Part shown: one piece after another, positions 39,413 to 47,317 of the stretch
Position numbering within the stretch: the first letter of the stretch is position 1
How the letters are laid out: each line of letters starts with the position of its first letter
Origin: an uncultured Bacteroidales bacterium
GTDB lineage: Bacteria; Bacteroidota; Bacteroidia; Bacteroidales; F082
Assembly (NCBI GenBank): GCA_900318465.1
Contig: ONKQ01000018.1
Span: 1-47,810, forward strand
Reading direction: 5' to 3'
Length of the DNA: 47,810 nucleotides
Program-made: the position numbers and the translations under genes
The notes under the pieces: model-generated
Databases searched by the model: none
The model's input: the letters and a program-made list of their open reading frames with translations, nothing else
Told to the model about the DNA's origin: nothing

Positions 39413-39868
39413 ATGGACGACAACAATTTCAATAACGGACTCGACGACCTCTTGAACATGTTCAAGAAAATGATGGAAAACCAAGACCTTGACGCCATTC
39501 CGGGCATCAACGAAGAGCAAAAGGAACAGCTGAAAATGTTCCTCGAAGACTTCGACGAGCTGAAAGACGACATGAAAGTGGAAATCTACAAATTAGACCC
39601 CTTCTCAAAACAGCTCGTGGGCATGGTGATGGGACAATTGAAAAACTTTACGGGCGATATGCAACAGCCTATGAATCAACCTACTGTACCTCAAGAGCCA
39701 GCACCCAACAAGGAAAAGCAACTCACCGACATCCCTGGCACCAATGAGAACCTTGAAGCACAATTGGCCGCCATTGACGCACAACTTCGCAACCCCGACC
39801 TCAGCGACGAACAAATCAACGACCTGCTTGACCAACGTTCAGCCATCGCTGCCGAACTGAATCATTAA
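39413..39868 (+). CDS. Small acidic cytosolic protein of unknown function
   Basis: The product is 151 residues from the ATG at 39413. It is strongly acidic (many Asp/Glu) and helical, with no signal peptide. The first part (about 1-75) has DDLLNMFKKMMENQDLDAIP and LKMFLEDFDELKDDMKVEIY. A Gln/Pro-rich hinge follows (about 85-105, QQPMNQPTVPQEPAPN). A C-terminal helical hairpin (about 115-151) reads LEAQLAAIDAQLRNPDLSDE. I do not recognise a family. The barrel protein gene follows 12 nt after the stop, so they may be co-transcribed. Confidence 0.65.
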   Translation: MDDNNFNNGLDDLLNMFKKMMENQDLDAIPGINEEQKEQLKMFLEDFDELKDDMKVEIYKLDPFSKQLVGMVMGQLKNFTGDMQQPMNQPTVPQEPAPNKEKQLTDIPGTNENLEAQLAAIDAQLRNPDLSDEQINDLLDQRSAIAAELNH

Positions 39869-39880
39869 TTACCAACCGAT

Positions 39881-40561
39881 ATGAAAAAAATTCTCTTTAC
39901 ACTCATCGCGCTGACCTTGTCTGTCACCTCGTTTGCCCAACTGATTGCTAACAAGACCGACAAAAAAATAACCGTTGGCTTCGACATCTTCAGCGACTTC
40001 CAACTCATACCCATCAGCAACACCATCAATTGGGATGCAAGAGGTTTCAACCAAGGCGCCAGTTGGTACATCACCTACAATTTCCCCTTGGGTGAAAGCT
40101 CGAAGCACACCGTCAGCATCGGGGCAGGCATGAGTCACCACAACTATTTCTCCTACAACAACATCCTCAACCCCTATAACGACACGCTCATCATCAGCGA
40201 TTCATACCGCGAAAACCAATCCTTCAAACGTGCCAAAGTCAACGCCAACACTGTCGACATCCCCTTGGAATTGCGTTTCCGCATCAAGGACCAAGTGAAG
40301 ATTGGCGTAGGCTTCAAACTCGGAATCATGGTGATGGCCAAGACGAAATACGTCGGCCCCAACGATGACGGCACCATCATCCACGAGAAGGAGCTTTACA
40401 TCAACAACTTGGAACGCTACAACTATTCCACCACGTTGCGCGTCGGCTGGAAATGGGTCAGCCTGTTTGCAGCATACCAACTCAATCCCGTGTTTGAGGT
40501 CGGCCACGAAGCACCTGTCATCCATCCGCTTTCGGTCGGAATTTCCATCGCTCCGTTCTGA
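39881..40561 (+). CDS. Outer-membrane beta-barrel protein (PorT/OmpW-like size)
   Basis: This 226-residue protein has a signal peptide (MKKILFTLIAL ... SFAQ, about 1-19) and about eight alternating amphipathic strands ending SVGISIAPF. The terminal Phe is typical of barrel assembly signals. Strand-like segments include SWYITYNFPLG, HTVSIGAGMSHHNYF, TVDIPLELRFRI and VKIGVGFKLGIMV. It resembles small Bacteroidetes PorT-type outer-membrane barrels. Function is unknown. The palindromic repeat supplying the queG start follows it. Confidence 0.75.
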   Translation: MKKILFTLIALTLSVTSFAQLIANKTDKKITVGFDIFSDFQLIPISNTINWDARGFNQGASWYITYNFPLGESSKHTVSIGAGMSHHNYFSYNNILNPYNDTLIISDSYRENQSFKRAKVNANTVDIPLELRFRIKDQVKIGVGFKLGIMVMAKTKYVGPNDDGTIIHEKELYINNLERYNYSTTLRVGWKWVSLFAAYQLNPVFEVGHEAPVIHPLSVGISIAPF

Positions 40562-40599
40562 TTTACAACGGATTGCTTATTTCCGCTTCACAAAAGCAT

Positions 40600-40634
40600 T
40601 GGATTGCTTCGCTATGTTCGCCATGACGCAAAGC
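40600..40634. repeat. GGATTGCTTCG-family repeat overlapping the queG start
   Basis: GGATTGCTTCG ... CGCCATGACGCAAAGCG matches the copies at 15086 and 32420. Both possible queG start codons (40614 and 40623) lie inside it. Confidence 0.65.
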
Positions 40635-41570
40635 GTGTCGGAATGGATTATTACTGAAGCCGAAAAGATGGGCTTCGACGCTTGTGGCATCGCGCGGGCT
40701 ACGGCCTTAGGCGAAGAGTCGGCACACATGGAACAATGGCTCGACGACGGGCATGAAGGCGAGATGGGTTATTTGACCCGCAACCGCGAGAAACGCTACG
40801 ACCCCCGCCTGCTGGCCGAAGGCACCAAAAGCATCGTTACCGTACTATACAACTACTTCCCTAAACAAACCCTCGGCGGCGAGCGTTTCAAAATCGCCAA
40901 ATACGCCTACGGTGCCGACTACCACGATGTGCTGAAACGCAAGATGCGTCAGCTCTTGGAACGCATTGAAACCCAATCAGGTAAATTAGAAGGTGTGCGC
41001 ATTTTCGTCGATTCGGCACCCGTTTTAGACCGTGCCTGGGCCGTCAGATGCGGCTTGGGCTTCATCGGCAAAAACACCTCGCTCATCCATCCCCAAAAAG
41101 GCTCGTTTTTCTTTATCGGGCACCTGTTTCTGCCCTTAGACCTTACCGAAACCGGCCAAGCCATGACCAACCGTTGTGGACGCTGCACCAAGTGCTTGGA
41201 TGCCTGCCCCACTGGAGCCTTGGAGTCGCCGTTCCACATCGATGCGCGCAAGTGCATCTCCTACCTCACCATCGAATACAAAGGCACATTGGAAGGTCAT
41301 GATCCTGAGCAGTTTAAAGGCTGGATGTATGGCTGCGACATTTGTCAGGACGTGTGCCCCTACAATCGTTTCGCGCTACCCCATAAAGAGCCTGAGTTCG
41401 AGCCTTCGGAACGACTTTTAGCCATGCGCGAGGAAGATTGGAAAAACCTCAATCCAACTGATTTTGAGGCACTTTTCAAGCGTTCCGCCGTGCAACGTGC
41501 GGGATATGAAGGCCTGAAAAGAAACATCGACTTTATCGCAAGGGAGAAAAGAGATTGTAAGTCAACGTGA
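40623..41570 (+). CDS. queG: Epoxyqueuosine reductase QueG
   Basis: The product is 315 residues from the ATG at 40623; an in-frame ATG at 40614 would add three. Conserved motifs are FDACGIARA, LARNREKR-type YLTRNREKRYDPRLL, VDSAPVLDRAWAVRCGLGF-like core, and two 4Fe-4S ferredoxin sites: CGRCTKCLDACPTGA at about 184 and CDICQDVCPYN at about 239. QueG uses cobalamin and iron-sulphur clusters to reduce epoxyqueuosine to queuosine in tRNA. The last 38 nt overlap the 3' end of the convergent barrel gene. Both possible starts fall inside a dispersed repeat. Confidence 0.95.
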   Translation: MTQSVSEWIITEAEKMGFDACGIARATALGEESAHMEQWLDDGHEGEMGYLTRNREKRYDPRLLAEGTKSIVTVLYNYFPKQTLGGERFKIAKYAYGADYHDVLKRKMRQLLERIETQSGKLEGVRIFVDSAPVLDRAWAVRCGLGFIGKNTSLIHPQKGSFFFIGHLFLPLDLTETGQAMTNRCGRCTKCLDACPTGALESPFHIDARKCISYLTIEYKGTLEGHDPEQFKGWMYGCDICQDVCPYNRFALPHKEPEFEPSERLLAMREEDWKNLNPTDFEALFKRSAVQRAGYEGLKRNIDFIAREKRDCKST

Positions 41571-42177
41571 TTTGGATGACCTTGTTGTAAGAATGGTCGA
41601 AGAGCCTTAGCGGGTTTGGATTGGTTTGCATCGGCGTGATGGAATACATCATCCGTGCGCCTATGCCCAAATGCTTGGTGAAGGCATAATGCAGGCCGAA
41701 ATTGCCCGTAACTGAAAAGAAATTCAGCCTCCACGTCTGGGTAGCCGCTTCAATCTCACCACGATATTTCAACAGAAAATCCAGACTCAAGCCCAACTCC
41801 AAGGCCAAATTATCCAACGGCTTGCCATAGACCGTGAAATGTCCGAAGTCGTAACGCAACATCAAAGGAATCTCGGCATAATGCAGCCTCAGGTTGTAAG
41901 CAAGATAGTTATTTTCGATGATTTCCTTGGCAGAGGAATGCGCGCCCATCTGCGTGTATTTCAACTCCATCTGAAGGGCAAAGTGATTGGCGACAGGAAG
42001 GCTGACGTAGGTGCCAGCCGTAAATCCCACTTTGTGGAAACCATAGTACGAGTCGCCGTCCACTTGGCTGAAAGTGGCACCCGCGATGAGACCCGCATTG
42101 AACGACTGGGCCAACGTCGTTTTTGCCCCAATGAGCATCAAGGCGAGGAGCAATACAGAAAAACAAATTCTTTTCAT
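41533..42177 (-). CDS. PorT-family outer-membrane beta-barrel protein
   Basis: This 214-residue protein has a signal peptide (about 1-23, ending TLAQ) and the pattern of the PorT family (outer membrane protein beta-barrel, OMP_b-brl_2): FNAGLIAGATFSQVDGDSYYG, HKVGFTAGTYVSLPV, HFALQMELKYTQMG, AEIPLMLRYDFG, and a final ITLTYNLF strand. It probably sits in the outer membrane; PorT itself supports type IX secretion, but this short copy cannot be assigned that role. It follows the mltF gene by 13 nt on the same strand, so they may form an operon. Its 3' end overlaps queG. Confidence 0.85.
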   Translation of the reverse strand: MKRICFSVLLLALMLIGAKTTLAQSFNAGLIAGATFSQVDGDSYYGFHKVGFTAGTYVSLPVANHFALQMELKYTQMGAHSSAKEIIENNYLAYNLRLHYAEIPLMLRYDFGHFTVYGKPLDNLALELGLSLDFLLKYRGEIEAATQTWRLNFFSVTGNFGLHYAFTKHLGIGARMMYSITPMQTNPNPLRLFDHSYNKVIQITLTYNLFSPLR

Positions 42178-42190
42178 AACTGATTGATTT

Positions 42191-43657
42191 TTAGTCCATC
42201 AAAACCCGATAATTCTGATAACGTTCCATGATGTCGGCCACAAACCGATACGTCTGGCCACCCCTAAGATAGCCGCACTTGCAACATGTATCGTTAAGGA
42301 ATTTCGACTTGTTCAAGATATAATAGTCCACATTGCCGTCCCACACGTCCGGTGCTTTCCCAAATTTCCAAGCCAATCGTTGGGCATCGTAGACGTGGCC
42401 CAAGCCGGCATTGTAGGCAGCCAACACAAACTTCACCCGTTCCGTGCTATCCGCGACCTTGTTTTTCAACGACTTGTCAAGAAACGAAATGAGCTTTCCG
42501 CCAGCCTCCAATTGTTGTTGGGGCGTGGCGTCATAGCCGATGCCGTAACGTCTCATCACTGAAGGCATAAGCTGCATCAGGCCGAAAGCCCCTTTCTCGC
42601 TTTCCAAGTCGGCCCTGAACCGCGACTCCTGATAAATCAAGGCAGCCAGCAAACGCCAGTCCCAACCGATTTTTTTCGCCGTTCTCTTGATGTCAGCATC
42701 ATACCTCGAAAGGCGTTTGTTCGACGCCTCACGCCTTGAGGAAATATAGTGCCCGTTCTTCAGATAGCGGGTCATAATGAGCCGCAAATGCTTCTGATCG
42801 CCCTTGTCAATCCAATCATTGATGGCCGTCAACAATGTCGAATCCTTTTCCTGTCGGATGACCCATCCGATGGGTTCTTCCAAGGTCACCGCAAACTTGA
42901 TGTCCAATCCGCTAAGGTCGTACGTCGCCATTTTCGCAATATACTCATCCACAATGGTATAGTCAATCAGGCCATCATGTACAGCACGCATCAAGCCGAT
43001 ACTGTTCAAGGTATCACATTCCACCACGTAAACCGTATCGCCGATGCTTTCCGAAAGGTAATCCAACGTCTTGACTGCATGGCTTCGTGTGGGCACATGC
43101 ACCGTTTTCCCCGCAAGGTCGAGCGGCGAGCGAAGCAACTGACTTTCAAGCCGATTCCCTGACGACTTGGAGTTCCATCCTTTGGGCAAACGCTGAACAA
43201 GGACGCTCTTTTGCTTGAAAATCGGATTGGAAAGGAAATAGTTGTGCTTCAATTCCTTATGCAGGCAAACGCCAGTTGCCAACACGTCCACCTCTCCCGA
43301 TTCCAACATCTTAAAACAGGAATCCATGTTGTCGTTCACCACCATTTCAAGCTTGAGGCGGTTGGCATCGCAAAACCCTTTGAGCAATTCATACTGAAAC
43401 CCGGCCGGATGGGCATTGTACATGTTGTAATTGATTTCGCTGCAATTGGTAACGGCCACCACAACCCCGCGTTCCCTCAAATGCTCCATCACCGTCAAAG
43501 TGTCGATGGGAAGTTGAGGCTCTTCAATGATTATCGTATCTTCTTCTAAATCAATTTCTTGCTCAAATTTTTCCTCTACCTTGACAGGGTTTTGGCAAGC
43601 GGTCAATAAGAGGAATGGAATCAGTATTCCTATGCTTTTGAACAATCTTCCACGCAT
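42191..43657 (-). CDS. mltF: MltF-like lipoprotein: solute-binding domain plus lytic transglycosylase
   Basis: This 488-residue lipoprotein (LLTAC, Cys at about 20) has an N-terminal periplasmic solute-binding domain (about 55-290, SBP_bac_3-like) and a C-terminal SLT lysozyme-like domain (about 315-450). The catalytic Glu is in ALIYQESRFRADL and further SLT motifs are GAFGLMQLMPSVMRRYG and FVLAAYNAGLGHV. This is the domain order of E. coli MltF, which cleaves peptidoglycan to 1,6-anhydromuropeptides and is allosterically regulated. It is in the outer membrane or periplasm. The barrel gene follows after 13 nt. Confidence 0.93.
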   Translation of the reverse strand: MRGRLFKSIGILIPFLLLTACQNPVKVEEKFEQEIDLEEDTIIIEEPQLPIDTLTVMEHLRERGVVVAVTNCSEINYNMYNAHPAGFQYELLKGFCDANRLKLEMVVNDNMDSCFKMLESGEVDVLATGVCLHKELKHNYFLSNPIFKQKSVLVQRLPKGWNSKSSGNRLESQLLRSPLDLAGKTVHVPTRSHAVKTLDYLSESIGDTVYVVECDTLNSIGLMRAVHDGLIDYTIVDEYIAKMATYDLSGLDIKFAVTLEEPIGWVIRQEKDSTLLTAINDWIDKGDQKHLRLIMTRYLKNGHYISSRREASNKRLSRYDADIKRTAKKIGWDWRLLAALIYQESRFRADLESEKGAFGLMQLMPSVMRRYGIGYDATPQQQLEAGGKLISFLDKSLKNKVADSTERVKFVLAAYNAGLGHVYDAQRLAWKFGKAPDVWDGNVDYYILNKSKFLNDTCCKCGYLRGGQTYRFVADIMERYQNYRVLMD

Positions 43658-43762
43658 ATTTCATTCATTTTGAGGCCGTAAAAGTAGTAAAAATTACTTT
43701 TTGATTGAAAAATCGCATGACTTTTGGCTTAATTTTGTACTTTTGCTTCTTATTTTGTTTGT

Positions 43763-43896
43763 AAGTAGATGAGCAAATTTCGTTTACATAATAGTCTGCG
43801 AGACTCCGAGACTGCGGGACTTCGAGTCAAACAAATACCCGAAGTCACGTGTCACGAAGTCACGAAGTCAAAAGATATTGCAGTTTAATTTTTGAA
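43763..43896. repeat. Dispersed intergenic repeat, copy 2
   Basis: It shares block order with 20816-20946: AAGTAGATGA, CGTTTACATAA, palindromic GACTC/GAGTC and CCCGAAGTC stretches, then ATTGCAGTTTAAT and TTTGAA. It lies between a TACTTTTG promoter (43738-43745) and the acyltransferase start. Confidence 0.75.
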
Positions 43897-43906
43897 CACT
43901 TACTTA

Positions 43907-45196
43907 ATGGCCAAGAAAATACAAGATCCGGATTTTTGGTACACCACTCTACTGCCTTACGTCAACTGGCACACGCGCCGTGCCTATCGCCGTTTTGAGG
44001 TGCATGGCAAGAAAAACCTGCCCAAAGAAGGAGGCCTGATTTTTGGTGTCAACCACAGCAACACCCTGATGGATGCCTTAGTGCTGCTCTCTGCCGACAA
44101 CATTAGGAAAGTGTTCATCGCACGAGGCGACATCTTCAAGAATCCCTTTGTGGCCAAGCTGTTGAACTTTTTCCGTATCCTGCCCATTTTCAGAATGCGC
44201 AACGGTGTGGCGGCAGTGCGCCAAAACGACGACTCGCTCAACAAGGCCGTCGATGTCATCCACGACAGCGTCGACCTTTACCTCTTCCCCGAAGGCACCC
44301 ACCGCACCAAGCACTCGCTGATGCGCTTTGGCAAGGGCCTCTTCCACATCGCCTTGGACGCCAGCAAGCAATTCGGCAAGGAGAAACCCGTCTACATCAT
44401 CCCCACTGCCATCGAATACGGCGACTATTTCCGTTTCCGCAGCACGACGATGATCAATTTCGGCAAGCCCATCAACGTGACCGAATTCCTCAAAAACACC
44501 ACCGAGGAAAACGAAGCCGTCAAAATCAACCAACTCAAGGAAATGCTCAGCGGCGAGATTTCGAAACTCTTCACCTACATCCCCGACGACGAAGACTACG
44601 ACGCCATTTGGGAAATCGTGAAGATGAAGAACGAGAAACGCGCCGGCGGACTCTACAAAAAGATGCTCCGCAACCGTGCCACGGTTGACAAAGTACTGAA
44701 ATTCAGGGAAGAAAAACCAGAGGAAGCCAAAAAACTCTTTGAGCGCGTGATGAGCTTTGCCAAGGAGCGCGTCAGGCAAAGAATCTCCGTCATGTCGACC
44801 GCGAAAAAATATCCCTTGCTCAATTCCTTGTGGAAGTTGGTCGTTTTGTTGGTTGGGCTGCCTTACTATGCGGCTTCGGCCATCGTCACCCTGCCCGTGT
44901 GGCTCACTACGTGGATCATTCGGAAAAACCTGAAAGACCCCGCCTTCGGCAACACGGTCAGCTATGGAGTACGTTTTGTGTTGTCTCCTCTGATTTTCAT
45001 CATTGGGGTCGTCGTCGCCTTCTGCAACCTGCCTTGGGCTTGGGCCTTGGGAGTCACTGTGCTGCTCTATTTTTCCTACTCCTTGTTCATCGACTATAAC
45101 GAGCTGTTTCGTCGCTGGCTCTCCGATGTGCGCTGGACCTTCAAGAAACGCCTTCGCAAACAATATGAATCACTGAACCTCAACACTTTATTCTGA
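43907..45196 (+). CDS. PlsC-like 1-acyl-glycerophosphate acyltransferase family protein
   Basis: The product is 429 residues from the ATG at 43907. The acyltransferase domain (about 30-220) has the catalytic NHSNTLMDA (NHx4D) at about 49 and FPEGTHR at about 127, plus VYIIPTAIEYGDYFRFR. The C-terminal part has two or three hydrophobic helices (about 305-330 and 350-385) and a basic tail. It probably transfers an acyl group to a lipid at the inner membrane, such as lysophosphatidic acid or an ornithine/glycine lipid precursor. The length exceeds plain PlsC (about 240) because of the extra C-terminal region. Its TGA overlaps the ATG of the phosphoesterase gene by 1 nt. Confidence 0.9.
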   Translation: MAKKIQDPDFWYTTLLPYVNWHTRRAYRRFEVHGKKNLPKEGGLIFGVNHSNTLMDALVLLSADNIRKVFIARGDIFKNPFVAKLLNFFRILPIFRMRNGVAAVRQNDDSLNKAVDVIHDSVDLYLFPEGTHRTKHSLMRFGKGLFHIALDASKQFGKEKPVYIIPTAIEYGDYFRFRSTTMINFGKPINVTEFLKNTTEENEAVKINQLKEMLSGEISKLFTYIPDDEDYDAIWEIVKMKNEKRAGGLYKKMLRNRATVDKVLKFREEKPEEAKKLFERVMSFAKERVRQRISVMSTAKKYPLLNSLWKLVVLLVGLPYYAASAIVTLPVWLTTWIIRKNLKDPAFGNTVSYGVRFVLSPLIFIIGVVVAFCNLPWAWALGVTVLLYFSYSLFIDYNELFRRWLSDVRWTFKKRLRKQYESLNLNTLF

Positions 45197-45906
45197 TGTC
45201 GCAACGTTGGATCATCCCCGATATTCACGGTTGTGTGAAAACCGTCAAAGTTTTGCTTGAGAACATCCTCAAGGTAACGAAAAACGACCAGCTCTATTTC
45301 TTGGGCGACTACATCGACCGCGGCCCCGACGGGAAAGGCGTCATCGACTATATGATGCACTTGCAGGAGGAGCAGTTTGACGTGCATTTCCTGAAGGGCA
45401 ACCATGAGGACATGTGTGTGAAATCATACGAGGCCGACCAAAAGAAGAAATTCCTCGGCGGCAAGCACCTTGAGCAGAAAGAATGGGAAGCCGTGGGCGC
45501 GAAGGCGACCTTAAACAGTTTCGGCGTGAAACACCCGCGCGAGATTCCGAAATTGTACATCGATTGGATGAACCAATGCCTGCCGTATATCGAATTGGAG
45601 AACTACATCCTTGTTCACGCAGGCATGAACTTCAAAATCGACAACCCGTTTGAAGACGAGCGCAGCATGATGTGGACACGCAAGTTCAAGGTCGACTTCA
45701 ACAAGTCGCATGGCAAGAAAATCATCCACGGCCACATTCCCGTCGACCACAGCTTCATGAACTTGGTGGTCGAGCAAAACGAAAACTACGACTTCATCGC
45801 CTTGGACAACGGTGTTTTCGTGACCGACAAGCCAGGCTTAGGCAACCTGACAGCCTTCAACCCCGACACGGGGCAATTGTTGGCACAATCGAACATGGAC
45901 ATGTGA
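45196..45906 (+). CDS. PPP-type metallophosphatase (serine/threonine phosphatase-like)
   Basis: This 236-residue calcineurin-like phosphoesterase has the metal motifs PDIHGC (9-14), FLGDYIDRGPDGKG (about 35-48), LKGNHED (about 68-74), VHAGMNF and HGHIPVDH. The sequence resembles bacterial PPP enzymes such as PrpA/PrpE or Ap4A-cleaving ApaH-like proteins; the target is not determined. It has no signal peptide. It begins within the stop codon of the acyltransferase gene, so the pair is translationally coupled. A palindromic repeat follows. Confidence 0.92.
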   Translation: MSQRWIIPDIHGCVKTVKVLLENILKVTKNDQLYFLGDYIDRGPDGKGVIDYMMHLQEEQFDVHFLKGNHEDMCVKSYEADQKKKFLGGKHLEQKEWEAVGAKATLNSFGVKHPREIPKLYIDWMNQCLPYIELENYILVHAGMNFKIDNPFEDERSMMWTRKFKVDFNKSHGKKIIHGHIPVDHSFMNLVVEQNENYDFIALDNGVFVTDKPGLGNLTAFNPDTGQLLAQSNMDM

Positions 45907-45919
45907 TTTCCCTCCACCC

Positions 45920-45945
45920 GTAGGGGCGAACCCGTGTGTTCGCCC
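45920..45945. repeat. GTAGGGGCGAA palindromic repeat
   Basis: GTAGGGGCGAACCCGTGTGT followed by TCGCCC is a dyad unit of the same family as the array at 46913-47208. Confidence 0.75.
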
Positions 45946-45992
45946 AACCCTCCTGTTTGTCGGTTGGCTAGTGGTGTCAGTGCCGTTGCGGT

Positions 45993-46271
45993 TTACTTTA
46001 CCACCGATATGAGAGGCACGCCCAGCACTGCAGAAATACGTGCCAACGTTGAAAGAGTGAAGTTATGGGTACCGCCTAACCATGAGTGGACAGAAGCAGG
46101 GGAAGTGCCGAGTCTTGCAGCCAACTCCTTTTGTGTCATCCGCTTCTTGTGCAGGGCATCGTCAATAGCGGTGGAAATGTCCAACGACCAATCTACTTTC
46201 AACTTGATTTCGTCAGGCGTTTCATCTGTTACTTTGAGGAAAAGCCTTTCTGTTTCTACTGCGTGTTTCAT
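45993..46271 (-). CDS. XRE-family HTH antitoxin-like regulator
   Basis: This 92-residue protein has an acidic N-terminal part and a Cro/C1-type HTH (about 40-90) reading MTQKELAARLGTSPASVHSW, then LGGTHNFTLSTLARISAVLG. The order (toxin-like gene first, HTH gene second, with a 4-nt ATGA overlap) is that of HigBA-type modules. It likely neutralises the upstream gene product and autoregulates the pair by binding the promoter. No toxicity data can be read from sequence. Confidence 0.82.
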   Translation of the reverse strand: MKHAVETERLFLKVTDETPDEIKLKVDWSLDISTAIDDALHKKRMTQKELAARLGTSPASVHSWLGGTHNFTLSTLARISAVLGVPLISVVK

Positions 46272-46753
46272 ATATCGAAAGTTTTATTGTCAAGACCTGT
46301 TATCGTCGTTTTCTCAATGCTGATTGTGCCCTTGCGTTCGGCAGCTTTCAGCAATGCGTCAAGTTTCTGCAAGGTCAGCACGTAGCCGCTTAATTCGTCG
46401 CTTTCGTTATAGGTGCGTGTTTTTTTCTGACCGCCATTACCCACGATGAGTACGCCGTCAGACAGACGCAGACAATAGAGACGCAGTTTGTTGGAACTCA
46501 CGGGGATTGCTGCTACTCTGTCGCTCATTTTGCCCTCTGGTCTGAACAGCCTTTCAAGGAAACCCAACTCCTGAACCATGCGGCGCATCACACGGAGAAT
46601 CTCTTGCAAATCGGGCTGAAGCTCAACATCGGCATCGTTCTTTGTTATGAACTTTTGGAACTCGGTGTAGCTCTCGCCCTCAAAGCAGATAGTGAACAGA
46701 CCTGCTTTCTCGGTCTGGCTTACTGATTGAATTGTTGCTGTTGCCATAATCAT
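46268..46753 (-). CDS. RelE/HigB-like toxin candidate
   Basis: This 161-residue protein has no signal peptide. A central region resembles the RelE-like fold: QELGFLERLFRPEGKMSDRV, then LPVSSNKLRLYCLRLSDGVL-type strands and NGGQKKTRTYNESDELSGYV. A C-terminal helix and strand pair reads LLKAAERKGTISIEKTTITG. It is longer than classical RelE (about 95) because of about 60 extra N-terminal residues. The RelE-type active-site Arg/Lys residues are plausible but not certain. It is encoded before an HTH antitoxin-like gene with 4-nt overlap. Start could be 46753 or the ATG at 46747. Confidence 0.65.
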   Translation of the reverse strand: MIMATATIQSVSQTEKAGLFTICFEGESYTEFQKFITKNDADVELQPDLQEILRVMRRMVQELGFLERLFRPEGKMSDRVAAIPVSSNKLRLYCLRLSDGVLIVGNGGQKKTRTYNESDELSGYVLTLQKLDALLKAAERKGTISIEKTTITGLDNKTFDI

Positions 46754-46769
46754 CTCGTTTTAGTCAGTG

Positions 46770-46796
46770 CAAAAGTACAACTTTATTCTGAAACAA
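46770..46796 (-). promoter_or_regulatory. Promoter of the toxin-antitoxin-like pair
   Basis: TACTTTTG is the complement of 46770-46777, and TTG the complement of 46794-46796, a spacing of 16 nt. It lies 17 nt before the first start codon. Confidence 0.6.
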
Positions 46797-46912
46797 TTAC
46801 TTTTTATAGAAACTTTTTTATCTTAAAAAGTAATTTTTAACATTATGGCACGATATTGAAAAACAACGAAAGGCAGCCGAAGCGCGGGGTGATTTGAAGC
46901 CCTCGCGAACCC

Positions 46913-47208
46913 GTAGGGGCAGACCCGCGTGTCTGCCCTTTTTAATCGCGTTGCCATTGCGTTTGTTGGGCGGACAAAACCATCCCGATTCCAGCCCCGT
47001 CGGGGCGACAGGATGACCCGCATCAACGTAGGGGCAGACCCACGTGTCTGCCCTTATTAATCGCGTTGCGATTTCATTTGTTGGGCGGACATTTCTTTAT
47101 TATTGGGCGGACACATGGGTCCGCCCCTACACCTATCACCATTGGGCGGACACGTGGGTCCGCCCCTACACCTATCATTATTGGGCGGACACGTGGGTCC
47201 GCCCCTAC
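46913..47208. repeat. Array of five GTAGGGGC-type palindromic repeats
   Basis: Units lie at 46913-46938 and 47028-47053 (GTAGGGGCAGACCC ... GTCTGCCC, each with the same roughly 37-bp tail TTAATCGCGTTGC ... TTGGGCGGAC), and in inverted form at 47105-47130, 47144-47169 and 47183-47208 (GGGCGGACACGTGGGTCCGC then CCCTAC). The last three are spaced exactly 39 bp apart. The whole gap 46754-47317 has no convincing gene; the frame that reads WADTWVRPYTY three times is a consequence of the 39-bp period. Confidence 0.9.
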
Positions 47209-47222
47209 TGGGGGAAAACAAC

Positions 47223-47252
47223 AAAAGACGGCCCTCCATAACGAAGGCCGCC
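47223..47252 (-). terminator. Terminator of the right-edge surface-protein gene
   Basis: On the minus strand GGCGGCC and GGCCGTC pair (one G-U) around an extended TTC...GAG stem, followed by TTTTG. It follows the stop at 47318. Confidence 0.65.
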
Positions 47253-47317
47253 TTCCATGGATTTGATTAGGTTCATCCTATTTCATTCCCGCATTGCAAA
47301 TGCGCAAGGACAGAACT

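Noticed and set aside
38378-39520. Longer N terminus for the enoyl-CoA hydratase, starting at 39520
   Set aside because: The extra 119 residues cross intergenic repeats and have no similarity to the family; MDFNTIKVQ at 39163 is the natural start.
40365-40613. Upstream extension of the queG frame
   Set aside because: It lies wholly within the barrel-protein gene in another frame; QueG similarity begins only after the ATGs in the repeat.
46913-47208. Possible CRISPR array
   Set aside because: Repeats are dyad units with conserved rather than unique spacers, only three share a period, some are inverted, and no cas genes are present.
47044-47241. Open frame reading WADTWVRPYTY three times
   Set aside because: It follows from the 39-bp period (13 codons) of the palindromic repeats and has no promoter or coding bias.
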